The position numbers and the translations under genes are program-made. Shown here piece by piece: positions 12,189 to 23,017 of a DNA stretch of 48,841 nucleotides; the stretch's first letter is position 1; each line of letters starts with the position of its first letter. The notes under the pieces are model-generated. The model ran no database searches. It had not been told where the DNA came from and was given only the letters and a program-made list of their open reading frames with translations. The DNA is from Aureobasidium sp. EXF-3400 (lineage: Eukaryota; Ascomycota; Dothideomycetes; Dothideales; Saccotheciaceae). The stretch covers positions 1 to 48,841 of the forward strand of contig SWBL01000368.1 of assembly GCA_024195585.1 (NCBI GenBank), read 5' to 3'.

Positions 12189-14218
12189 TTGAATAGTCTG
12201 CTCCACCCTCAGAGGGCTGCTGTTCGCTGAATAGAGCCGATGGTCTGGAGCGCACGCGCCGAGATTGAGCAGATCGAGGGGTTACTGGCACGCTGCAGCT
12301 CCACAGACCCAGGAAAGTTAGCCTATCTGTGAGCTCACCGAGAGAGACAGAGCCTTCTCCTGTTACAGAAAGCCCTCTGATTCGCACCAAGGGCAATCTC
12401 TCTTTTTGCTCTGGATATGTAGATTTGCGGCACGCCCTTTGATTACCTAGGTATCCGGCATTCACGGATTCCGCATCTATCCACTACTCTCTGCTGCAAG
12501 GCCGGACGCGTCTGTCAGCATCCCCCATGATGTAGAGCCTGGTGACCACCACGATCTGACATTTACCTTTGGCGGCTGCGCATGGCTTCCTTGGCGCGAC
12601 AAAGACTAGTATCAAGCCATCTCATCTCTCTCCGAGCACGTAATCCTCTTTACTGGCTCTTCGAACCGGTCTGGCCTTGCGCTTGACTTGAATGCATGCA
12701 CTCCCTGCTGCAGGGCGTTCCCCGTCGCAATGGTCTTTCCCGTCTCTCTTCTTTTGATACCTCTTGTTCGCTTGCTCGAGCACTCTCACATGCGCATCTG
12801 TCGGCAAAGATATCGCTCATCCGTGTCCTCTTTGAATGAGGATGTACATCCGCGGCCCGTAGATGGCTTCACACAGAGTCAGATCCGCATTTCGCTTTCC
12901 TCGCTCACCTTCTTCCAGCCTCGTCGACCAGGAATGGTCAAGTCTTGCCCGTCCCAATCTGCATCTTTCAGTCTTGTGTAAAAGCCTTGTCCCTAATTAT
13001 AGACAAGCAATTTACCGTTAAAAATAAGTGTGGAGTTTGTCCCCGTTGTCGGGGAAGTCTGCCTCCCTGGTACTCGTTAAAATTCTCCGGCTTTGCGAGC
13101 CCTCTTTTGCAACGGTATTCTCAGATTCAGTGCCTCTCCTGTGCTAATGCGAGAAGATGTTTTTGACTGCCTTCAACCCTACGAAGACGAAATCTTTGTT
13201 GAGGTGGTTGACTGGCCGTCTTTCGAATTGTTATCACGTTCCGCTTCACCACGATCCGGCGGAAGAAGATCGACAATGCCTTGAATCCCGAAGTCCAACT
13301 AGAGGACAATCATCCGCCTGCAGCTCTTATTCTCAGCAGACATCCGTGTCAGTTCTATTGATATTGCGAGAGCACTTTACTGGAAACGCAGATTCTCTTC
13401 CTTATACAAGGCCGCACATTAAGGCAGAATTGTCGCAAGGCATAACGCATTACATTCATCGAATTACCTTTATGAATTCTTCAGGTATGACCTCTGTCAG
13501 TTTGCGGCTCGGACCACACCACACCCGTGAAACATTAGATCATGTTTGCAAACGAAGTCTGTAACACCCCGCAAACTCCCAGACAAAATCCGAGAAGTGG
13601 CCTTGGGGTAGTCGCTGTAGAGTTGTGTCCGACTTTCCTGCAAAAATTTCATCGTCTGTTGGTGTGAACGGCCATCGTATTTCGCAGATATGCAGCAACG
13701 TGTCTATTGACACCGACTTACACCTTGCCGCCGCCCCCGGAGCTCCAGCTAGCCTGACGAGGAAAGCTGAAACCGAAAGGCCTATTCGTGGCAGCATCGG
13801 CAAGGAAGCAAGACCTCCGCAAACAGCAGCGCGAAGATCTACAACTATGACCCCTGGACTATTAACCAGAAAGGCAAGCATACCTGAGGATCCTCGCTCT
13901 TGTCCTTCACGACGCCAGGCTCTTACAGTGTCCACCCGGCAATGCGGTTGGAAAACAAGACAGCGCACTCTATGGCCTGATAAATCGTGCACGTTTGCGG
14001 GTTTCACACTTTAGGTTACTTGATGGGTTCGTCGCCTCAGCAAGGCATTCAGCAACTCGAGTTTCACTTGGCTTTCCTGTAACGACATTTATAAGTTTGT
14101 CGTCACTCCTTACTGTTTACTGTGCTTCATTCCTTTGCTTGATTCCTTTTGCAACTGTCAAATACTAATATTCCAACTCTCCTACTCTACTTTGACCAAA
14201 CAAACTCACCAAATCATA
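12189..14218. other. Long divergent intergenic region
   Basis: About 2.0 kb between two divergently transcribed genes, so both promoters lie here. It has several short open frames without domain content. A small hairpin with TCCCCG/CGGGGA arms lies near 13036-13051, and a TATAAG near 14089 may serve the secreted-protein gene about 130 bp downstream. No RNA gene or repeat was found. Confidence 0.5.
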
Positions 14219-14856
14219 ATGTTCACTCTTCGTCAATCGCTGGGTGCTCTTGCAACCATCGCTGCTGCTCCTCTTGCATCTGCCGTTCCCATCACGACAT
14301 TCTCGCGCATCGGCGTTTCCTCGAACGGTATGGATATCTTGAACCTTCAGGTTAACGCAGCAATGTCTCCTGGACACTTGACAGAAAACACGACCATGAG
14401 CTTTGTGGTAGACACTCACAGCTCGAAGGTCACCTGCACCGGTTCATGGGCACCTGAAGGACCTTTCCCAGAAGGTGAATACGTAAGTTCCTCTTTGCAG
14501 CACCATGTCAGAGGAAGATTGCTGACATCCATCCAGATTGCCTGTGCGAACAGCACTCTAGGCTGGAACTTCAAGGAGAACACGTACAAGGGCATGAATG
14601 ACTTCACCCTGCAGATGGAATACACCTACACTGATGACTCGTATGTGACCACCTTCCAGTTCTACCACCTACTGTGTCGAAAGACTGTAGCTAACCTTCT
14701 CTCCCAAGTGTCGGTCCATACCCATACAACAAGGTCACAGAATTCAGCCACGCAAACATTACAAGCACCAACGTCGCCTGCTCGTCGAAAACACAGAGCT
14801 GCCAGGAGCCCAAGAACAGCACAATCACCGCCATCGTGTATGCTGAAATCGCTTAA
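14219..14856 (+). CDS. Small secreted cysteine-containing protein
   Basis: Exons 14219-14482, 14537-14640 and 14709-14856 give 171 aa. The N-terminus (MFTLRQSLGALATIAAAPLASA) is a clear signal peptide with a likely cut after ASA. The mature protein is about 150 residues, beta-rich by appearance, with four Cys (VTCTGSW, YIACANSTLGW, and a NVACSSKTQSC pair) and several N-glycosylation sequons (NTT, NST, NIT). Length, Cys placement and the YIACANS.LGWNF pattern are loosely like AA1-like/Alt a 1-type fungal secreted proteins, but I cannot confirm that fold. Such proteins occur in plant-associated and saprobic fungi alike; no effector role is shown. Secretion is well supported; function is unknown. 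Confidence 0.75.
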
Positions 14857-15549
14857 GAAGCTTCTCAGAAGGCAACGTGCGCATACCGTCCATCTTTCCA
14901 TTTGACATGGAAGAAGGCGATCGCCAGGTTGCGATGGTGTGGCCATGCTGCGCAAACAAAACTCATGTCGGGCGCCTTGCAGGGCTTTTTGTTTTTTTTT
15001 CTCGTTTCTTCTCTTCTTTTCTCACACAGCGCTGGCTTTTTTCGCTTCTGGCTGGCCAACAACTTTGTACATTAGAGTCTTGTCACGATACCCAAGAACG
15101 TTTTTTCTTTCTTCCATTCCCGCGATCACCCATAGATTCGGTGACGATGCTGGTTTTGAATGCGCGTCTGATCTAGCTCAAGTAGGCCATCTCTAACGGG
15201 CAAGTGTTGCACAAAGGAGGCTGGAACATTGCCTGGTGCGACGCATGCGAGCGTTTGTCTCACTTCCAAAACTTGAGCCTTGATCATCGGAGTATGATGG
15301 AGGGCCTTTTCTTTGAGGGCTTGAATAGTAGGTTCGTGCTATTGCGAATTATGATAGCGATAGCAGTGAGGGCTTCAGAGAAGCTGAGGGAAAGAAATTG
15401 CTTTTTGTGGATTAAACATTGTTCAAACTTGCACTTGCCATTCTCCATCAACGGAGATATCTCGTACCTTAACAAGGACATGTATACCATGCAGCGCCTT
15501 CGGTAGAAACAGATTCGCAGCTTCAAGTCGGCATACCAGAAGATACTGC
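14857..15549. other. Convergent 3' intergenic region
   Basis: About 690 bp between the stop of the secreted-protein gene and the stop of the P450 remnant, which converge. Contains pyrimidine runs on the plus strand (around 14990-15030) and no recognisable gene. Expected to hold two 3' UTRs if both flanks are transcribed. Confidence 0.5.
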
Positions 15550-16438
15550 TCATCTGACAGCCGTCAACTTCACCATCAAAGGTTTCTTGTCCCAGAAAAT
15601 GAACACCTTCTGGTTGGCCCAATTTTCGCTCTCCTCTTCCAAACTGATATCGAAATTCAACAGCGTCATCGTCAAAAGCAGTCGCATCTCATGGTAAGCC
15701 AAGTTCTTACCAATGCAGTTTCTAGGTCCGACACTGAAGGGTTGCAGTGCAGCCAAGTTGTCGTTCGCATACTCTGGGCCGCCGAGAAAGCGTTCGGGTA
15801 CAAAGCTGGCGGGATTACGGAAGTTGACACTGCTTTGGTAAGTGGCTCTTTGGTTGACCGCTACTGAGACATCTCCAGGGACCCAGGTTCCCGCGATTGT
15901 TGCACCTTCCGCAGGTACTTTGCGTGGTAGGCTGCCAGATACGGGTGGATACATGCGTAAACTTTCTTCGATGCAGGCGTTGAGATATGGCAATTCTGCC
16001 AGTGCGTCGACAGTGATATCGCTCTCCGACGTGAAATTTCCACGTACTTCTGCCACCAGCTTTGCAAGCTTGTCTGGGCTGATCAGGAGGTAGTATGTCA
16101 GACCTGAAAGTAGCGTCGCAGTGGTCTCGGTGCCCGCCATCATGAAGACAGCAGCATTGGCATGCATCTCGCGCAGCGACATGCCAGCTGTAGCATCTCC
16201 CATACCATCATCAGATTGTCTCAACACCTCTGTCCAGAGATCCGGTCGTCCAGGATCACAAGCAAGACGGCGATCGACTCGATCAGATGAGTGCTTTTCG
16301 TGCTCTTTTTGTTTGCGGCGTGCGGATGCTGGAATGAGCTTTGGGAGTAGCCAGGGCATGAAAGGGAGCTGCCTGATTGCTATGAATTTGCCGATGACCT
16401 TGACGCTGCCGAATACGTTCTTGACCCAGGGAGCATAC
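15550..16438 (-). pseudogene. Cytochrome P450, C-terminal half only
   Basis: The frame from 16438 encodes about 295 residues of a fungal microsomal P450 of the benzoate 4-hydroxylase/isotrichodermin 15-hydroxylase-like group. Key motifs are present: I-helix AGTET, K-helix EESLR (ExxR), PERF, and heme loop FSVGPRNCIGK with the Cys ligand. The end QKVFIFWDKKPLMVKLTAVR is a normal terminus. A full P450 needs about 200 more residues in front: membrane anchor, proline hinge, B to F helices. None is found. A textbook branch site and acceptor (CTAAC ... CCTAG, 16454-16439) sits directly before the first recognisable codon, so an upstream exon once existed or exists in short form. A hydrophobic leader starting at 16887 (MLLLSSLSLALAVLFVILP) may be a relic of the anchor. 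Likely a deletion-derived remnant; an N-terminally unusual gene is the alternative. Confidence 0.7.
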
Positions 16439-17566
16439 CTAGGAAGATGTTAGTCACTTTCGAAGGGCGGACCGAAGAAGACATCCCGTGCTACATAAGC
16501 AGCATAGAGCGCAAGACACTAGAACCATTAACAAGCAGCAGCTGAACGTGATCAAATGCTGCATACCGTGACGAGTAAGCCCGAGAATGTCACATAGGAG
16601 GCATGAGGTATCTCAGGCCACGATTTGATTGCAGAGATAAGCAAGAGTGGATTTTGTCCGACAGACATGTTGCGATACCAACATCCTGGAAGCAATCTCG
16701 AAGTTTAAATGCGAAAGATGTTATACGGGTGCCTTGAATCGCAAGGGCGCATAGGACCGTGCATCAGAGTCATTGTGGCACAAAAAGATTTGTCGTACTT
16801 CGCACGACCAAAGTGTGCCTTTGAGTAGGATGGGAGAATTACGAACAATACAGCGAGGGCGAGACTTAGACTTGACAACAAGAGCATGGCTGTCAGGCTT
16901 CATCAATTGGTGACCAGCCACTCGTGCACATGGTATCAAGATGTTCGTACGAATCTCTGATGTGGGTCTTTATGCTAGTGCCCACTTGCGTGAACGAAGG
17001 AGTGTCGTTGGCCAGGCAGAGACGGCGTGAAATTCTGCCGCCCGCCGAGCCCTGGCGGCCCCACCAAGAGCTGTCAAGCTGGCGAGGGATCGAACTTCGT
17101 CTACTGCATCACACTTAGCATGTAACCGCGACAGTATTTCGAGGCTCAAGGTCGCCTGCATTGCATTTTGATACACGGCTTGCACGCTGGCATGGACCTC
17201 GTGGCTGTCAAGATGTTCCCTCAAAGTCAGCTGCCGGGTTCTGCAGCTTCTGCTTGTTCCAACTCCCGTTGAGAACCCCGCGTTTCAATCTTCAAAGCTC
17301 TCCCCAGATCAGGACTGCCGCCTCCATGATCTGCACTCTATCTCGTGGACTCTTCCACCAAGGTCCATGTTTGGCGAACACACTGCACGAATCTAGCCAA
17401 CTCTAGCGAAGGCGGTATGCGGTTGACAGCTACTGTAACCGTTTACCGAGGGCGACATCATGCAGTCCATGCAGTCTAGCCCGTCAGACGTCGTCTATAA
17501 AGGTCGCTGTTGACCACTGTCGATCGACTTGACTCAGCACATATTTTGGATATTGCCCGAGGAACA
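16439..17566. other. Region between P450 remnant and esterase gene
   Basis: About 1.1 kb. Its left part may hold relics of the P450 N-terminus on the minus strand (hydrophobic frame from 16887; short frame near 16670-16560 with GTATGC donor), but no continuous P450 homology. Its right part is the promoter of the esterase gene, with a TATAAA at 17496. Confidence 0.5.
17496..17501 (+). promoter_or_regulatory. TATA box of the esterase gene
   Basis: TATAAA in the context GTCTATAAAGGTCG, 66 bp before the chosen start codon at 17567. Position and sequence fit a core promoter of a strongly inducible gene; untested. Confidence 0.5.
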
Positions 17567-19205
17567 ATGCTGTCTCAAACCCTTGGACTTGCCATCCTTG
17601 CTCTGCCTCTCCTGGCTGAAGCCTCCAAGGATTGTTCACAAGCAACCTTCCAGAAAATCATTCCCTCCAACTCAACCTTCAACTATGTCACCAAAGTCGC
17701 TGAGGGAGGTACATTCACTGATGCTGAAGCCAACGCCAACGCTACTGGTCTGCCCGAGGGATGCGCTGTAAGCGTAAAGGTGCCTACCCCTGGCAACTCG
17801 TCTTACAACATGGCCATCTACATGCCAAACAGATGGAACTCTCGCATCATTACCACTGGAAATGGTGGCTATGGCGGCTTTACCAACTGGCAAGATCTTG
17901 GTCAGTACTCTCACTACGGCTTCTCAGCCATCACCACTGTAAGTTTTGATGTGAATTTGTCTTGTCTATGCCGCATGACTGACCGACTAGGACACGGGTC
18001 ACTTCAACCCAAATGTACTGGACTCGACTTTTGCTCTCAACAAGGGCTCTCTCGAGAACTGGGGTTGGCGCGCTATGCACGGCTCGGTCCTCGTCGGTAA
18101 AGCTTTGTCTGCTGCCTACTATGGCCAGACCCACAAGTTTTCCTACTATTCTGGTTGCTCAACAGGTGGTCGTCAAGGACTGAAAGAGATGCAAGTCTCG
18201 CCCGATGCATTCGACGGAGTGTTTGTTGGAGCTCCAGCCTGGTGGATCCCGCACTTGAGCATCTGGACCAGTCAAGCCACTCTTGCTAACCTTCCTCAAA
18301 ACTCTTCTCACCACATCTCCGCTGCATTGGCAAATGTCATCAACGATGAGATCCTCAAGCAGTGTGATCCTCAAGATGGTGTGACCGACAATGTCATCAT
18401 GAATCCTGCAGGCTGTGTCTTCAACCCTTTGACTCTTCTGTGCGAGGGAGCCACGAACGCTTCTGCTTGCATCACCCGTCCTCAGCTTGACACTCTGTAC
18501 AAGGCCCTCCACGACTGGACATACTTTGATGGTACTTTGATCTTCCCTGTACCCAGTCTGGGGACACCCCTCGTAGCATACATTGGCGACTCTCCCATCC
18601 CAAACCCTATGGGAACTGGAGCGATCGAACACATGCTGCTGAACACCACCGAGCCATACGACTGGAGCACCTTCAACGAGAGCGTAGTTCGTCTTTCCGA
18701 AGCCATCGACCCAGGTCACGGCACTCCGGACAACTACGACTTGTCGACCTTCCAGAAAAGAGGCGGCAAGGTCATCCACTGGCACGGTGAAGCTGATCCC
18801 ATCATCCCCTTCAGGTCGAGCTCGTACTTCTACAGCCAAGTCGCTTCTTCCGTCGCGCCTCATGATATCGAGATGGACAGCTTCTACAAGTTCTTCCCAA
18901 TCGCCGGCATGAGTCACTGCGCCGGCAGTCAATACTCTCCCTGGTACATCGCTGGTGCGACCCAACCTTTGACTAACGTTAGCCATGGTGTTCCTGGCTT
19001 CGATGATGCTCAGCACAATGGTTTGCTTGCGTTGATGCGCTGGGTTGAGAACGGCACTGCCCCAGAGCAATTGATTGCAACCAAGTACAACGACGATGAC
19101 CCTACCAAGGGTGTTTACCGCCAAAGACCTCTTTGCCCCTTCCCCAGTCAGCCTGTCTACACTCACGGCAAGGTGGACTCCGCAAGCAGCTGGAAGTGCT
19201 CATGA
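17567..19205 (+). CDS. Secreted tannase/feruloyl-esterase family hydrolase
   Basis: Exons 17567-17938 and 17991-19205 give 528 aa, the family's usual length. The start (MLSQTLGLAILALPLLAEA) gives a signal peptide; an in-frame ATG 19 codons upstream would bury it. Members cleave ester bonds in tannins or feruloylated plant polysaccharides outside the cell. The CS-D-HC signature is intact: Ser181 in GCSTGG preceded by Cys180, Asp393 in GEADPIIP, His433 in SHCAG followed by Cys434; in characterised members the two Cys form a disulfide next to the triad. There are many other Cys and N-glycosylation sites. A lid domain lies between about 210 and 370. Tannase and feruloyl esterase B cannot be told apart from sequence alone. 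The upstream TATA box suggests inducible expression. Confidence 0.92.
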
Positions 19206-19640
19206 GTGGTAGGGTCAATCTGTAGCTGGCTCATTGCAGTGTAGAACTGGATACATGTAGACATATGAATGATCAAAACGATGTTTCGAAAATACCTGAG
19301 ATCTCCATACAAGAATGTGAAGAAGGGTAGAGTCTGTAAGTCTATTCGACGGATAGATGTAAGCATAGTATCGGCTGGATCTCGGGACTCGACCCAGATG
19401 ACGAGCTTTTGCACCATCAGAGGATTCACGTACCCCAGACGATGATCGACGAACCATGTTCAAGGAGACAATCAGAGTTGACTATTCAGCAGATGGCGAG
19501 CTTTTGCATCATGAATCTGTTGAGGATTCCAGCCCAGAAAAAGGCTTGGTGTTGTTCGAAACCCTGTGAATCATATAGTATATGATCATGGACGCGGAAC
19601 CTCTCAACGACCATTATTCTGATAGTTTCAAGACAAAAAG
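19206..19640. other. Intergenic region with a 95-bp-spaced direct repeat
   Basis: Lies between the esterase stop and the UNC93-like start. It holds two imperfect copies of AGATGRCGAGCTTTTGCAYC beginning at 19396 and 19491, each followed within about 35 bp by GAGGATTC. No gene is seen. Confidence 0.55.
19396..19512 (+). repeat. Imperfect direct repeat pair
   Basis: AGATGACGAGCTTTTGCACCAT at 19396-19417 and its near-copy at 19491-19512 (AGATGG start, CATCAT end) differ at two of 22 positions. The first is preceded by a sequence resembling a tRNA T-arm on the minus strand (GGGTCGAGTCCC), but no cloverleaf can be built. Could be a decayed tRNA-derived element or a local duplication. Confidence 0.5.
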
Positions 19641-21218
19641 ATGACTGTAAACGAAAAGAGCTCTGGGATTCTCGCGACTCAACCTCTCGATAGCCCGAGC
19701 GATGATGGCGCCTCGAAAGCGGTTCGCAAGCGTGAGTAGTATCACCTTTCTATTGTTGCTTGTCTTTCATAGTATCCTTGCTGACCAAGTCTCATACAGC
19801 AACGTGGTATCGCTCTACCTTCTGGAACGCATTCATCTTGGGCATATGCAACTTCCTAGCTCCTGGCATCTGGGGTGCGATGAACTCGCTCGGAGGCGGT
19901 GGACAACAGTCGCCAACACTGGTCAACACAGCCAATGCCTTGACCTTCTGCCTCATGGTATTGACCTGCTTCTTCTCATCTGTCGTTGTGCGATGGGTCG
20001 GCGTCAAGTGGGCTCTCATCATCGGCACCCTAGGATACTGTCCTTATGCTGCTGGACTCTATGTCAACAACCGCTACGGCGACGGCTGGTTTGTCCTTCT
20101 CGGTGCCGCGCTTTGTGGTCTCTCAGCTGGTATATTCTGGTCTGTTGAAGCTGCCATCGCGCTTGCGTATCCTGAACCTCACAATCAAGGCCGCTTTTTG
20201 GGTTTCTGGCTTAGCTTCCGTCTTGGTGGCCAGATCGTTGGAGGAGCTATCAACCTTGGTATCAATGTTAACAACAACAAGGCTGGCTCTGTGTCATACC
20301 ATGTCTTTGAGGCTTTTATTGCACTTCAAGCTCTTGCTCCCTTCGCTGGCCTGTTGTTGAGTCCACCCGAGAAGGTTCAGAGAACGGATGGACTGCCTGT
20401 GCGCTTGTGCATTGGAAACAGCATCACCTACGAGCTCAAGGAAATGCTCAAACTCTTCTTTAGCAAACGCTTCTTACTCATCGTGCCGCTGATCGCACAA
20501 GCCGTCTATGCTGAGTCTGTGTTCTTTACTTTCCAAGGACTGTGGTTTAGTGTGCGCGCTCGTGCTCTCGGCTCATTCTTATCTGGTATCGTCGCTGTTA
20601 CCATGGGCAATGTCCTCGGCAGGTACCTTGATTACGCCAAGCTCAGCCTCAAGTCTAGGTCTCGCGGTGCCTTCATCACGATCCTTGGTCTTCAAGGTGC
20701 TTGGTGGATCTGGGCAACAGTGCTAGTCACCGACTTCAACAAGACCAACCCAACTTATGACTGGGTTGACCCAGGATTCGGAAAAGGCTTTGCTTTGTTC
20801 TTGTTCTGGGTTGCTGGCTTCCAACTCAACTATCTTTTCTTGTAAGGAACACTTCTTGGTTTTTTGTACACGTGAGTGTCACGTACTGACTCGTTCAGAT
20901 ACTTTGTCGTGGGCAACCTCGCCGCGTCCCAAGAAGAACTGATTCGCATCTGCAGTCTCCTCCGCGGTACGGAATCTGCAGTCCAGGCCGTTAGTGTAAG
21001 TCACTCCCCATACACTTTTCTAAACCCCGAATTGACCATGTCGCGGCGTACAGTATGGTCTGGGCAGTGTAACCGCCATGGCCAGGACCGGCAATATCTA
21101 CCTCAACTTTGGTCTATGGGCGGTCTCGCTTTTACCAGCTTGGTTGGTGGTTTCCAAGATTGGTGTGACGCTGGGGGATAAAAAGAAGAGTCGTGAGGAA
21201 GGCTTGGAGACCCTTTGA
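19641..21218 (+). CDS. UNC93-like (DUF895) MFS membrane protein
   Basis: Exons 19641-19731, 19800-20841, 20899-20995 and 21054-21218 give 464 aa. The first exon encodes a polar cytosolic tail. The body is a chain of about 11-12 hydrophobic segments typical of fungal UNC93-like/DUF895 proteins: TWYRSTFWNAFILGICNFLAPGIW, AMNSLGGGG, VNTANALTF, GTLGYCPYAAGLYVNNRYG and FWSVEAAIALAYPEP. These are relatives of the major facilitator superfamily; the transported substrate is unknown. The C-terminus ends in a short charged tail (GDKKKSREEGLETL). Each exon boundary is a standard GT...AG. Faces the ABM gene tail to tail, 355 bp apart. Family assignment is firm from the motif run; function is not known for fungal members. 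Confidence 0.88.
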
Positions 21219-21573
21219 AAGAGTATCTTTTCCCGTGTGATATACACTGTCACAGTCTGATTATGAATAGCCCTCCCGAGGAAATGTACGATGATTCTAT
21301 GCTTGTCCGTATTCGCAGTAGATTTCGGTATCGGAAGTTTGGCCACAGAGATAACCTGAGATACCGTCTCTCCTTGGACAACACTTCTTTCTGCAAAACG
21401 TCGTGCATTTTTACAGTTTCATTGTCAGTATTCAGCACAAGAAGAAGAACAAAGAGCAAATTGACCAGGCAATGCCTCCCCCTACGTCAAATCCCTCCAA
21501 GCATTTAGCAGAATTTTGTTTTCATACGATACAAATACCTGCCCAACCATCATCCGAGCAGCGACAAAGCCTC
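21219..21573. other. Convergent 3' region
   Basis: 355 bp between two converging stop codons. Holds only presumed 3' UTRs; nothing else recognised. Confidence 0.5.
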
Positions 21574-22222
21574 TCAGTATGTCTGATGCTTCTTGACCTC
21601 CTCCCAAAGCTTAGGATCCTGCTCGACACGAACCTGCTCAGACTTTTCATCCACAAGTTCATTCAAACGACGCAAATCCATATCCTTGGCCAACAGAGGA
21701 ATGACGTATTTGTCAAAAGTTTGCCAGTAAGGGTTTTCAAGGTGGTATTTCTGGCTCTGTTTGATGGGAAGAGTGTTAGAACATTTGATGGAAAGAGAAA
21801 CAAAGAGTAAAAATGAAGTGTGCTTTTTCTTTTTTTTTTCCTTTCTAGGGTTGAGGATGAAAAGGGACAGAAGAAGGAAACTCGACATTGGGCATTTGGA
21901 TGGTTGGAGGAGAAGGTGAAGAGAAGTACTCACGCTCTCATGGGCATATCTCTCGACAATGGTAAAGGCGCGGGGGTCCTTTGTATCTTGCATGACGAAC
22001 CTGTATCCACACCAATCAGTTTTCTTGACTCTTTCCTCTTTGTTACCTCTCAAACACGTTGAGAAAGGTATGCGGAAACAGAAGGGTTAAAAAAACATAC
22101 CAGCCCAGACACTCCTTGTCGTTAGTGTAGACCTGAGAAGCTTCCTGCAGCTTTGCGATCAACTTGTTGATGCACTCCTGGTCATCCTTGGCGTAGAGGT
22201 GTACGACGAGAGTGTAAACCAT
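21574..22222 (-). CDS. ABM-domain (antibiotic biosynthesis monooxygenase-like) protein
   Basis: Exons 22222-22101, 22000-21934 and 21756-21574 give 123 aa. The N-terminal 100 residues form a ferredoxin-like ABM domain: MVYTLVVHLYAKDD, then a helix, the strand GWFVMQDTKDPRAFTIVERY, and the closing HLENPYWQTFDKYVIPLL. Despite the name, most family members act as small oxygenases, isomerases or oligomeric enzymes, and the substrate cannot be predicted. No signal peptide, so cytosolic. The start is the ATG just before the conserved first strand; upstream in-frame ATGs are not supported. The high intron density for so short a gene is normal in this group. Confidence 0.8.
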
Positions 22223-22585
22223 GTCGACGGTGATTATGTGGCAAAGATTTGTTGTTGGAAGAGGTAAAAAGAGAATTGCAGGTTTGTTGATTGTGATTGT
22301 AACATTCGATTTGTTTGTAGGAAGGAGGGGTAAACAGCTGGCGTCAAAAGGTGGGATGTCGTTCAAGAAGCTATCGGGCCTATTGTTCCAGAATTTCGGG
22401 GCGGCTAGAGAGACGTCATTGCTGTTGAGAGGAGGTCTTCCTGAATCACGAAAATAGTGGACAGCTTCCAAGTGTCTAATCAAGAGAAGCAAAACAACAG
22501 CAGAGCAATCACTATGATATCTGCAACACGGAGTTGTATGGCTGACCCATCGATAGAGAAAGCTGATGGATGGCAAGCAAAAGAC

Positions 22586-22590
22586 AAAAA
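22586..22590 (-). terminator. Pol III terminator of tRNA-Tyr
   Basis: A run of five T on the transcribed-sense strand begins 5 nt after the discriminator base of the tRNA, as expected for RNA polymerase III termination. Confidence 0.75.
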
Positions 22591-22594
22591 GAGA

Positions 22595-22682
22595 TCTCCT
22601 CTCTCTGAGTCGAACAAAGGACCTTCTGATGACAATCGAACAATTACAGTCAGACGCTCTAAACCAACTGAGCTAAGAAGAG
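22595..22682 (-). tRNA. tRNA-Tyr (GTA) with 13-nt intron
   Basis: A full cloverleaf on the minus strand. Acceptor CTCTTCT (22682-22676) pairs with AGAGGAG (22602-22596), with one G-T pair, and the discriminator is A (22595). D-arm GCTC/GAGC with loop AGTTGGTTTA. Anticodon stem TCTGA/TCAGA with loop C-T-GTA-A-A. The intron (22643-22631, 13 nt) lies one base 3' of the anticodon, the canonical position. T-arm CTTTG/CAGAG with loop TTCGACT. Every nuclear tRNA-Tyr known in eukaryotes carries an intron here, which supports the anticodon call. Boxes A and B are internal; a T5 terminator follows. The acceptor is unusually A/T- and pyrimidine-rich on its 5' side. Confidence 0.92.
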
Positions 22683-22842
22683 ATTGATGAATAATTGTCA
22701 ATTTCCATGTTAAATGTACCTAAAATTGTGCCATTGCTTCCATACTCGATCTCCAAGCATAGTATGACGCGGCCCGCGGACAGGGCAGACCGCCAACTTC
22801 CAAGGCCAAGGCAGACCGGGAGCAGAACAACCCGGGCTCAGG

Positions 22843-22849
22843 TATATAA
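22843..22849 (+). promoter_or_regulatory. TATA-like box of the GH16 gene
   Basis: TATATAA about 170 bp before the GH16 start codon, next to a GC-rich block. Likely core promoter element; weak evidence on its own. Confidence 0.4.
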
Positions 22850-23017
22850 CAAGACCTTGGCAGCTCAGGTAGGTGATTCGAAAGCTGTTTGATCCAACCT
22901 GCGCCTCTTCTAGAAATCACTATACCCTACGTCTTCCGCGTTCCACTCACACCACACCACCGTCCCAAGGAAACCAAGAGCTAGGAAAACACACAACACC
23001 ACCAGCAATACAAGAAA

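Larger units (their letters stand above)
22223..23017. other. Intergenic region holding tRNA-Tyr
   Basis: Between the divergent ABM and GH16 genes. Contains the minus-strand tRNA-Tyr gene (22595-22682). Closer to the GH16 gene there is a pair of GGCAGACCG words about 27 bp apart, GC-rich blocks (CCCGCGG, CCCGGG) and a TATATAA at 22843, probably its promoter. Confidence 0.6.

Noticed and set aside
13036..13051. TCCCCG/CGGGGA hairpin
   Set aside because: Six-bp arms with a four-base loop are expected by chance in a window of this size; no second copy nearby.
13540..14014. Opposed 155- and 129-codon frames in the divergent intergenic region
   Set aside because: They overlap each other, lack domains and splice signals, and sit in a likely promoter.
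18159..19166. 335-codon minus-strand open frame across the esterase gene
   Set aside because: It is the antisense shadow of a strongly supported coding exon; no domain, and its openness follows from codon bias of the real gene.
19375..19460. Possible tRNA on the minus strand, from the GGGTCGAGTCCC arm
   Set aside because: No matching acceptor, D-arm or anticodon stem could be built; at most a decayed relic.
14219..21218. Secondary-metabolite gene cluster (P450, transporter, esterase, secreted protein)
   Set aside because: No polyketide synthase, peptide synthetase, terpene synthase or DMAT backbone gene is present, and the P450 is incomplete.
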